Below, piece after piece: positions 51,501 to 59,440 of a stretch of DNA of 64,000 bases. Origin of the DNA: Streptomyces sp. NBC_01341. GTDB lineage: Bacteria > Actinomycetota > Actinomycetes > Streptomycetales > Streptomycetaceae. The position numbers and the translations under genes were made by a program. The notes under the pieces were generated by a model. The model had not been told where the DNA came from and did not search any database. It worked only from the letters and a program-made list of their open reading frames with translations. The DNA lies in contig NZ_CP108364.1 of NCBI RefSeq assembly GCF_035946055.1, positions 6,572,001-6,636,000 on the forward strand, given 5' to 3'. Each line of letters begins with the position of its first letter. Position 1 is the stretch's first letter.

Positions 51501-54500
51501 TCGAACTCGAGGGGCACGGCCGCGAGGCACGTTTCGTTGCGGGCCCCGCCGGCCACGAGCCGGAACTCTCCCGGACCGTCGGCTGGTTCACCACCCTCTT
51601 CCCGGTGATCGTGGACCCCGGCCCGACGGACGATCCCGCCGCACCCGGCTGTCTGGCCGCCGCGCTGAAGGCCGTCAAGGACGACCTCGCACGTGTGCCG
51701 AGCAACGGCCTGTCCTACGGGGCTCTGCGGTACCTGAACGACGTCGCCTTCGAGGCGCCCGCGCCCCAGGTGCTGTTCAACTACCTGGGCCGCTTCGGCT
51801 CGGGTGCGTCCGGGGACTGGGGGATCGGCGGTACCACCGGACACCTGGGGGAGAAGCGCGACCCGAGGATGCGCCTGCCGCGCGCCCTGGAGTTCAACGC
51901 GATCGCCGAACCCGCGGCGAACGGCGCGTACGAACTGGTCACCACCATCTCCTGGCCCGAGGGCGTGTTCGCCGACGAGGACGTGGCCACCATCGGCGCG
52001 TACTTCGAGGCGGCGCTCACCGGGCTGGCCTCGCTCGACGAGGGCGGGCACTCCCCGAGCGACTTCGGCCTCGTACCGCTCACGCAGGCCGACGTCGACG
52101 ACGTGGACGGCCCGGCGCTGCGTGACGTGCTGCCACTCACCCCGCTGCAGGAGGGCCTGTACTTCCACTCGGTCTTCGACGACGACTCGGCCGGCAGCTA
52201 CGTCGAGCAGCAACTGCTCACCCTGGAGGGCGAGGTGGACGCCGCACGGCTCGCGACGGCGGCCACCCGGCTGCTCGCGCTCTATCCCAACCTGGCCGCC
52301 CGGTTCGTCGCCCTGGCCGACGGCCGCGTGGTGTCGGTGCTGGAGAGCGGGGTACCGGCGCCGTTCACCGTGCTCGACCGCCCCGGCATCACCGTGGCGG
52401 AGATCCGCGACCTGGCCGAACGTGACAGGCGCGCGGGATTCGACCTGGCCACCGGTCCGCTGATGCGCTTCACGCTCGTCCGCACCGGCCCGTGCCGCTC
52501 CGTCCTGGTGCAGACCGTGCACCACATCGTCGCCGACGGCTGGTCCGTGCCGCCGATGCTGCGCGCCCTGCTGACCGAGTACCGCGCACCCGGCACCGTC
52601 CATCCGATCGGCGGCTTCCCGGACTACGTGCGCTGGCTCGCCGGACGTGACGACGAGGAGAGCGACCGGGTGTGGGCCGACGAACTCGCCGGCCTCCCCG
52701 GCCCCTCACTCGTCGCGGAGGGGCACACCCCGTCGGACCGGTTCGCCGACACGGCCGTGGACCCGGCGGACGACGTCGACGCGGGAGCCCGCGCCGCCGG
52801 CGTGCCGTTGAGCGTGGCCGTGCACAGCGCCTGGGCGCTGACGCTGGGCGGCCTCCTGCACGGCGGCGACGTGGTGTTCGGCTCCACCGTGTCCGGGCGC
52901 GACGCGGATGTGCCCGGCATCGGCGACATGGTCGGCCTCTTCATCAACACGGTCCCGGTGCGCGCCCGTTGGGCCCCCGCGACCACCGCGCGCGAACTGC
53001 TGGCGTCGGTCCGGGAACACCAGAGCGCCGTGCTGCCGCACCAGCACGTCTCCCTCGCGCGGATCGGCCGCAGGACAGGCGCCGGCGCACTGTTCGACAC
53101 CCTCGTGGTGTTCGACGTCGCGACCGACGTGGACGAACTGCGGGGGTCCGGCGACGAGCCGGCCGTGACCGGCATCGCCAACGAGGGCGCTCCGCACTAC
53201 CCGCTCACCCTGGTCGTGGAGCGGACCCCGGACGGCCGTCCGCGCTTCGACCTGATCTACGACGCCCAGCTCCTGGGGGAGCCGGGCGCCCGGGCGATCC
53301 TGAACACCTTCACCCGGGCCCTCACCGGCCTGCTCACCCGGCCGGACGCCCTCGCCGGTGAACTCGCCACCGAGGAGGGCCCCCTCCCGGCCGCCGTCAC
53401 CCCGGCGACCCTGCACGGGCTGTTCGACGCCGCCGCGAAGCGCGATCCGGCCGCCACAGCGGTCACCCTGTGCGCCCTGGACGGCTCCACCACGTCCATG
53501 ACGTACGGCGAGCTGGCCGAGGCCAAGGACTCCCTGGCGGCGGCGCTGCGCGCGGCCGGGATCGGGCCGGGCACACGTGTCGCGGTCGCCGTCCCGCGCT
53601 CGCTGGAACAGGTCGTCGCACTGGTGGCGATCGTCAGCGCCGGCGGGGCGTACGTACCACTGGACCTTGCGTACCCGGACGAACGGCTGGAGTACGTCCT
53701 CGCCGACGCCGACCCGCAGGTCGTGCTCGTCGACCGTGAACAGCGCACTCGCTTCGCGCGGCTGCTGGCCGCCGCACCGGACGGAGCCGCCGCTCACCTG
53801 CTCGTGATGGGCGACGAGCCGCCCGCGGCGCCCACGCAGGATGTGCGCGGGGAATCCGGCCGGCACGAACCCGCCTACGTGATCTACACGTCCGGGTCCA
53901 CCGGCAGGCCCAAGGGCGTGGTCGTGCCGCACTCGGCCGTGGTGACGCTGCTGGCCAACACCCGGCCCGCCATGGACTTCGGGCCCCGGGACGTGTGGGT
54001 CCAGTTCCACTCCTACTCCTTCGACTTCGCGGTCTGGGAGCTGTGGGGCGCGCTGGCGCACGGCGGTGAACTGCTGGTGCCGGACTACGCCCTGACCCGC
54101 TCCCCGGTCGACTTCCACCGGCTGGTCCGCGAGCGCGGCGTGACGGTGCTCAACCAGACCCCGTCCGCCTTCCACCAGTTCATCGAGGCCGACCGGCAGG
54201 CCGCCGAGCCGGTCACCTCGCTGCGCCGGATCATCTTCGGGGGCGAGGAGCTGGACCCCGTGCGCCTGCGCCCCTGGGCGGAGCGGCACGGCACCGCCTC
54301 GCCCGAACTGGTCAACATGTACGGCATCACCGAGACGACCGTCCACGTCACGCACCGCGTGCTCACCGACGCCGACCTCCTCGGCGAGGTCAGCCCCATA
54401 GGGGGCCCGCTCCCCGGTCTGGTCACCCATCTCCTCGACGACCGGCTCCGGCCGGTGCCGCCTGGCCGGGTGGGAGCCATCTACGTCGCCGGTGACCAGG

Positions 54501-57500
54501 TGTCGCTCGGCTACCTCGGCAGGCCGGGGCTCACCGCGGGACGGTTCGTCGCCGACCCGTTCGCCGGCGACGGCTCCCGGATGTACCACACGGGCGATCT
54601 CGCGCGCCGCACGCTCGACGGTGAGCTGGAGTTCGCGGGCCGGGCCGACGACCAGGTGCAGCTGAAGGGTTTCCGCATCGAACTCGGCGAGGTCGAGGCC
54701 GCTGTCAGGGAGCTCGACGGCGTGGTCGACGTGGCGGTCACCGTCGCGGACACCGGCGACCACCTGGTCGCGCACATCGTGGGCCGGGCGCCCGACGACC
54801 TCGCCGGCCACCTGTCCGCGAAACTGCCGCCCCACATGGTGCCGGGACGTGTGCTGCCGGCCGAAGCCCTCCCGCTGACCGTCAACGGCAAGCTGGACCG
54901 CAGGGCCCTCACCGAGCGCGCGGCCGGTGACGACGCCCCGGCGGCCGTGGCGGGATCCGCGCTCGCCGCGCTGGTCGGCGTCTTCGACGAGGCACTGCCC
55001 GGCGCCGTCGCCGTGGACGCCGACACCGACTTCTTCGCGGCCGGTGGCGACAGCATCGTCGCCATCACCGTCATCAACCGGGCCAGGGCGCTCGGCCTGC
55101 CGATCGCGCCCCGGGACGTGTTCCTCCTCAAGACGCCGCGGGCGCTCGCCGCGCACCTGGAGACACGCACACCACCCACCGGAACGCCCGTGCCGGTCCG
55201 CCGTGAGGACGGCCCGCTGCCGGCCACGCCGGTCATCCTGCGCCAGCGTGAACTGGGCGGCAGCCTCCACCGGTTCGTCCAGGCCAGGACGCTGGCCGCA
55301 CCCGCGGGCACCGGATTCGCCGACGCCGAGCGCGCCGCGAACGAGGTCGTGGCCGCGCACCCGGTCCTCCGGCTGCGTCTGCGCGCCGAGCACGGGGTGT
55401 GGGCGCTGCGCACCGAGCCCCCGCGCGCCGTCACCGTGACCCGCAGCGACGCGACCGATCCCACGGAAGCGGCCGACGAGGCCGCCGGACGGCTCGATCC
55501 CGCATCGGGTGAGGTCATCGCGTTCACGTGGCTTGAGGGGACCCGTACCCTGGTCATCACCGTGCACCACCTCGCGGTGGACGCGGTGTCCTGGCTCATC
55601 CTGCTCGACGACCTGACGGCGGCCATGCGGGGGACATCCCCGGGGGAGCCCACCACCCCCTACGCCGCATACGCCGATGCGCTGCACTCCGGCTCCTTCG
55701 ACCTGCTGGACGGCCTCGGACACTGGCTGGACACCCTCGGGGCGCCCGCGCTGCTGCCGGCCGTCACGAACCGGCGCGAGAGCACCGTCGTCCTCGCTCC
55801 CGAGCTGAGCGACCGGGTGACCCGCATCGCACCGGGCGCACTCGGCATCGGTCTCACCGAGCTGCTCTGCGGAGCGCTCAGGGTCGCGCTCACCCAGGTC
55901 CAGGCGTCGCCCACCGACCTCGCGGTCGAGCTGGAACGGCACGGGCGTGTTCCGGCACTCGAGCACCACGACTACACCCGCACGGTCGGCTGGTTCACCT
56001 CCATCGCCCCCGTGCGCCTCACGGCCCACACCGACCCCGTCGCCGCGGCGCGCGAGGTCGCCGAACGCCAGCCCGACGAGAGCGGGCACGTCGCCTACGG
56101 GCAGCTCAGGTATCTGAACCCGCAGACCGCCCCGCTGCTGACCGCCCGCCCGCAGGTGCTGTTCAACTACCTCGGCCGGGGCAGCGAGTCCCAGGCACTG
56201 CGTCCCACCGCGGGCGATCAGGGCAGCCCGTACGCCGTCGAGGTCAACGCCTGGACGGACGACGTCACCGGAAGCCTGCACGCGGCCTTCACGCTCGCCG
56301 AGGGCATCCCCGACGAGGTCGCCGGTCACTGGCACAGGGCACTCGAGCGCGCCGCGGACGCCTCCACGACGGCCGAGCGCACCGCACCGGTCACCCCGCT
56401 CCAGCGGGGCCTCTTCTTCCAGGCCCAGCTGGCGGGCCGGGCCGGACACTACGTCGCGCAGTCCTACTTCACCTTCGACCGGCGCCTCGACACCGAAGCG
56501 CTCGGCGAGGCGATGGCCCACGTCATCGTCCGGCACCCCGTCGTCGGCGCCGGCTTCACCACAGACGGCGACGGCAACCCGGTCCAGGTCCTGAAGGCGG
56601 GCCGCCGGGTCGACGTACGCACGGTCGGCCTCGCGACGGACGCCGAGGTCGACGCACTGCGGGCCGGGGACCGCGACACGGGATTCGACCTCGACGCCCC
56701 CCCGCTGATCCGCCTCACCGTGGTGCGCCTGCCCGGCGGCCACGACGGCCTGCTGCTCAGCTACCACCTGCTGCTGTGGGACGGCTGGTCGCGCGAGATC
56801 CTGCTGCGGGACCTCTTCGACGCCTACCGGTCGGTCGTCGCGGGCGAGTCCCTGACCGCGGCCCCGGCGAGTCCCGGCTTCGAGGACTACGCCCGGATGC
56901 TCGACTCCAGGGACCACACGGTCTCGGAACGCTTCTGGGCCGCGCAGCTGTCCGGTCTTCCGGGCCCGACGCTCCTCGCGGGACCTCAGCCGTCGGTCAC
57001 GGACGACCTGCCGCGCGCGCTCGTCCGCACGCTCACGGCCGGACAGTCGGAGGCACTGCGCCGGACGGCCAGGACGCACGGCGTCACACTGAACTCGGTG
57101 CTGACCGGTGCCTTCGGCCTCCTGCTGGGCGCACACACCGGCCGGAGTGACGCCGTCTTCGGCGTGACCGTCTCCGGCCGGGAGGGCGAAGGCCTGTCCG
57201 GCATCGTCGGTGTGCTCCTCAACACCGTCCCCATGTGGACGCGGCCACGGCCCGGCGACACGGTGGGGGAGTACCTGGCAGGAGTCCAGGCGGCCAGGGT
57301 CGAGGCGATGGAGCACGAGCACCTGGGACTCGGTGAGATCCAGCGGGCCGGCGGCCACGACACCCTGTTCGACAACCTGTTCGTGCTCCAGAACTTCCTC
57401 GACATGGACGCGTTCGCCGAGATGAACGCCGAGCACGGCATCACCTCGGTCACGGCGGACGACTCGACCCACTACCCGTACACCTGGGTCGTGACGCCCG

Positions 57501-59440
57501 GCGACCGGCTCACGGTCAAGCTGGAGCACCGCGAGGACGATCCCGCGCGTGCCCGCCGCCTGCTCGACGACTACCTGCGGGTGCTCGACGACCTCGTCCG
57601 GTCCACGGGCCCGGTCGGAGCACTCCCGGGGCTGGGCCACGATGCCGGACCCGCCGGGCGCACGGACGTCGGCACGGACACGGTCGTCGACCGGTTCGAC
57701 CGGGCGGCGGATCTCGACCCGCAGCGGACCGCCCTCGTCGCCCACGGCTCCACCATGACCTTCGCCCAGCTCCGGGACCGCAGCCGCGAGGTCGCGGGAG
57801 TACTCGCGGGGCGGGGCATCGGCCCGGAGACGACGGTGGGCCTCGCGATCCCCCGGTCCCTCGACTCGATCGTGGCCCTGTTCGCGGTGCTGCGCGTCGG
57901 CGCGGCCTACGTACCGCTGGAACTGGACCACCCGGACGAGCGGATCGCCGCGATCGTCGACGACGCCCGGCCCGAGGTGACCCTCACCGTGAGCGCCGTG
58001 TCCCCGCGGCTCACGGGCGAACTGATCGAGCTGGACAGGACACTGCCCGAGGCAGAGCCCTTCGTCACATACGCGCCCGACGACCCGGACCGGCTGCGGC
58101 ATCCCGCGTACACGATCTACACCTCCGGTTCGACGGGCAGGCCGAAGGGCGTCGTGACCGAGTACGCCGGTCTCACGAACATGCTGATCAACCATCAGCG
58201 CCGCATCTTCGAACCGGTGCTTGCGCAGCACGGCCACCGCGTCTTCCGCATCGCGCACACCGTGTCCTTCGCCTTCGACATGTCCTGGGAGGAACTGCTC
58301 TGGCTGGCGGACGGTCACGAGGTGCACATCTGCGACGAGGAACTGCGCCGCGACGCACCCCGTCTGGTCGAGTACTGCGCGGAGCACGGGATCGACGTCA
58401 TCAACGTGACCCCGACGTACGCCCAGCAACTGGTCGCCGAGGGCCTGCTCGACGAACCCGCGCGGCGGCCCGCCCTGGTGCTGCTGGGCGGTGAGGCCGT
58501 GACCCCGGCGCTGTGGCAGCGGCTCGCCGACACCGAGGGGACCGTCGGCTACAACCTGTACGGGCCCACCGAATACACCATCAACACCCTCGGCGTCGGC
58601 ACCTTCGAGTGCCAGGACCCGGTGGTCGGCGTCGCGATCGACAACACCGACGTGTACGTCCTCGACCCGTGGCTGCGTCCCCTGCCCTACGGTGTCCCCG
58701 GGGAGCTGTACGTGGCCGGCATCGGCATCGCGCGCGGCTACCTCGGGCAGCCCGCACAGAGCGCCCACCGCTTCGTGGCGTGCCCGTTCGGAGCGCCGGG
58801 AGAGCGCATGTACCGCACCGGCGACCTGGTTGTCCGGCGCCCGGACGGAAACCTGATGTACCTGGGCCGCACCGACCAGCAGGTGAAGATCCGGGGCCAC
58901 CGCGTCGAACTGGGCGAGGTCGAGGCCGCCTTCGCGCGGCACCCCGCCGTCCGCTTCGTCGCCGCGGTCGCCCAGCCCGCCCCGCAGGTCGACGGCGCGT
59001 ACCGGCTGGCCGCCTACCTCGTGCTGGAGGCGGGCTCCGACCTGGCCGCGGTCGCCGCGGAGGCGGGGGCGGGACTGCCCGACTTCCTGCGCCCGACGCA
59101 CTACGCCCAGGTCGACGGCATCCCGCTGACCGTGAACGGGAAGGCCGACACCAAGGCGCTGCCCGAGGCCAAACCCCTGGGTGTGCTGACCACCGGCGGC
59201 GAGCGCGGCCCGGAGACCGGGACGGAGACCCTGGTCTGCGAGTTCTTCGCCGAGGCGCTCGACCTGGATGATGACGAGGTGAGCGCGGTGAGCGACTTCG
59301 TGTCCCTGGGAGGCCACTCCATGGTGGCGGTCCGGCTGGTCGGCCTGCTGCGGCGGGAGTTCGGCCCCGTACTCACCATCCGCGACCTGCTCACCCTGCG
59401 AACCCCGGAAGCGATTGCCCGCCACCTCGATGACAACTGA
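48548..59440 (+). CDS. cchH: Trimodular coelichelin-type nonribosomal peptide synthetase (CchH)
   Basis: This is a 3630-aa NRPS. Order: short N-terminal remnant (1-130), A1 (about 135-630), carrier (S679), E1 (HH848-849), C2 (HHIVADG, H1325-H1326), A2 (about 1620-2115), carrier (S2169), E2 (HH2340-2341; DA not DG), C3 (about 2610-3030), A3 (about 3046-3535), carrier (S3591). There is no thioesterase. By alignment to GrsA, A1 reads DINYWGGIGK (formyl-hydroxy-Orn), A2 DFWNIGMVHK (Thr) and A3 DMENLGLINK (hydroxy-Orn). C3 carries HLLLWDG (2740-2746) instead of HHxxxDG. E1 and E2 predict D-residues at positions 1 and 2. Three modules for a tetrapeptide imply module 1 is used twice, as for coelichelin. 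The ribosome site is poorly spaced from ATG 48548. Confidence 0.95.
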   Translation: MLEPSGHVVRLSPANLTDLRRRTGEHSDRTLAEACAIGLAYWSSGRSPEGLDLTPGTLFADVLGWAANGGAGSAGWEVGTDGRSISVPAGVVPAEAQATLDDLADFPDRPIGTMAPTGAAARAEALAAWNDTYADRVRPTLVEMFREQARTRPDAIAVVDENRSLTYRETAELSARLAHHLIGLGLTAEQVVGISLSRSADMVVGLLGVLQAGCAFVPLDPQWPAARRAVVIEDAGVVLQLNETGEHDAAEPRAVALDLRDRAFDAHPAEAPEVTVHGTALAYVIFTSGSTGRPKGAMIRHEAISERLLWQSREILGFGHDDASLFKAPLSFDISINEIFLPFVTGGRLVVLRPGGERDPHHLLRVIAEQRVTFTYLVSSMLDVLLEMAGDSDLLDSLRHVWCGGEVLTPELYERFRARLDIPMYHGYGPAETTIGVSHVIYRGEAERLSTSIGRANPNTQLYVLDDELRQVPVGAGGELYVGGFLLGRGYVGAPGLTASRFVANPFAGDGSRLYRTGDLARFAPDGSLDFLGRADNQIKIRGMRLEIEDVEAGLAEHPGVRHTCVVAKKNTAGGTYLVGYVIPSAGSEDLRADDVGAWAAAHMVEYMVPARLVVMKEFPLTANGKVDRGALPEPVNDTGSVVPPSTEDERLVCATVASLLRLDEVGVDQDFFRLGGDSILAISLLSALRDVGLYVTARQIFTHSVVGALAAVASREDVPPAGDDDVATGPVVGSPVVQWLGETTDAVDGFVQSVVLNTPAELTATALDAILAALLERHDMLRAKLVRGERWSFDIPSADGSVVRWQESDEPLDACAALATGALDPDDGVMLSAVWRRAARQLVLVVHHVVVDGVSWRILMEDLATAWRQFASGEPVDLPPVGTSFRRWTQLLAGASFDADRAYFRRPLPGPDGPLGRRPVSDHDIVARERTRTVRVGPGTTSALLGEVPARFHAGVNDVLLTALAVALARWRRDLGQDQTFAHIELEGHGREARFVAGPAGHEPELSRTVGWFTTLFPVIVDPGPTDDPAAPGCLAAALKAVKDDLARVPSNGLSYGALRYLNDVAFEAPAPQVLFNYLGRFGSGASGDWGIGGTTGHLGEKRDPRMRLPRALEFNAIAEPAANGAYELVTTISWPEGVFADEDVATIGAYFEAALTGLASLDEGGHSPSDFGLVPLTQADVDDVDGPALRDVLPLTPLQEGLYFHSVFDDDSAGSYVEQQLLTLEGEVDAARLATAATRLLALYPNLAARFVALADGRVVSVLESGVPAPFTVLDRPGITVAEIRDLAERDRRAGFDLATGPLMRFTLVRTGPCRSVLVQTVHHIVADGWSVPPMLRALLTEYRAPGTVHPIGGFPDYVRWLAGRDDEESDRVWADELAGLPGPSLVAEGHTPSDRFADTAVDPADDVDAGARAAGVPLSVAVHSAWALTLGGLLHGGDVVFGSTVSGRDADVPGIGDMVGLFINTVPVRARWAPATTARELLASVREHQSAVLPHQHVSLARIGRRTGAGALFDTLVVFDVATDVDELRGSGDEPAVTGIANEGAPHYPLTLVVERTPDGRPRFDLIYDAQLLGEPGARAILNTFTRALTGLLTRPDALAGELATEEGPLPAAVTPATLHGLFDAAAKRDPAATAVTLCALDGSTTSMTYGELAEAKDSLAAALRAAGIGPGTRVAVAVPRSLEQVVALVAIVSAGGAYVPLDLAYPDERLEYVLADADPQVVLVDREQRTRFARLLAAAPDGAAAHLLVMGDEPPAAPTQDVRGESGRHEPAYVIYTSGSTGRPKGVVVPHSAVVTLLANTRPAMDFGPRDVWVQFHSYSFDFAVWELWGALAHGGELLVPDYALTRSPVDFHRLVRERGVTVLNQTPSAFHQFIEADRQAAEPVTSLRRIIFGGEELDPVRLRPWAERHGTASPELVNMYGITETTVHVTHRVLTDADLLGEVSPIGGPLPGLVTHLLDDRLRPVPPGRVGAIYVAGDQVSLGYLGRPGLTAGRFVADPFAGDGSRMYHTGDLARRTLDGELEFAGRADDQVQLKGFRIELGEVEAAVRELDGVVDVAVTVADTGDHLVAHIVGRAPDDLAGHLSAKLPPHMVPGRVLPAEALPLTVNGKLDRRALTERAAGDDAPAAVAGSALAALVGVFDEALPGAVAVDADTDFFAAGGDSIVAITVINRARALGLPIAPRDVFLLKTPRALAAHLETRTPPTGTPVPVRREDGPLPATPVILRQRELGGSLHRFVQARTLAAPAGTGFADAERAANEVVAAHPVLRLRLRAEHGVWALRTEPPRAVTVTRSDATDPTEAADEAAGRLDPASGEVIAFTWLEGTRTLVITVHHLAVDAVSWLILLDDLTAAMRGTSPGEPTTPYAAYADALHSGSFDLLDGLGHWLDTLGAPALLPAVTNRRESTVVLAPELSDRVTRIAPGALGIGLTELLCGALRVALTQVQASPTDLAVELERHGRVPALEHHDYTRTVGWFTSIAPVRLTAHTDPVAAAREVAERQPDESGHVAYGQLRYLNPQTAPLLTARPQVLFNYLGRGSESQALRPTAGDQGSPYAVEVNAWTDDVTGSLHAAFTLAEGIPDEVAGHWHRALERAADASTTAERTAPVTPLQRGLFFQAQLAGRAGHYVAQSYFTFDRRLDTEALGEAMAHVIVRHPVVGAGFTTDGDGNPVQVLKAGRRVDVRTVGLATDAEVDALRAGDRDTGFDLDAPPLIRLTVVRLPGGHDGLLLSYHLLLWDGWSREILLRDLFDAYRSVVAGESLTAAPASPGFEDYARMLDSRDHTVSERFWAAQLSGLPGPTLLAGPQPSVTDDLPRALVRTLTAGQSEALRRTARTHGVTLNSVLTGAFGLLLGAHTGRSDAVFGVTVSGREGEGLSGIVGVLLNTVPMWTRPRPGDTVGEYLAGVQAARVEAMEHEHLGLGEIQRAGGHDTLFDNLFVLQNFLDMDAFAEMNAEHGITSVTADDSTHYPYTWVVTPGDRLTVKLEHREDDPARARRLLDDYLRVLDDLVRSTGPVGALPGLGHDAGPAGRTDVGTDTVVDRFDRAADLDPQRTALVAHGSTMTFAQLRDRSREVAGVLAGRGIGPETTVGLAIPRSLDSIVALFAVLRVGAAYVPLELDHPDERIAAIVDDARPEVTLTVSAVSPRLTGELIELDRTLPEAEPFVTYAPDDPDRLRHPAYTIYTSGSTGRPKGVVTEYAGLTNMLINHQRRIFEPVLAQHGHRVFRIAHTVSFAFDMSWEELLWLADGHEVHICDEELRRDAPRLVEYCAEHGIDVINVTPTYAQQLVAEGLLDEPARRPALVLLGGEAVTPALWQRLADTEGTVGYNLYGPTEYTINTLGVGTFECQDPVVGVAIDNTDVYVLDPWLRPLPYGVPGELYVAGIGIARGYLGQPAQSAHRFVACPFGAPGERMYRTGDLVVRRPDGNLMYLGRTDQQVKIRGHRVELGEVEAAFARHPAVRFVAAVAQPAPQVDGAYRLAAYLVLEAGSDLAAVAAEAGAGLPDFLRPTHYAQVDGIPLTVNGKADTKALPEAKPLGVLTTGGERGPETGTETLVCEFFAEALDLDDDEVSAVSDFVSLGGHSMVAVRLVGLLRREFGPVLTIRDLLTLRTPEAIARHLDDN

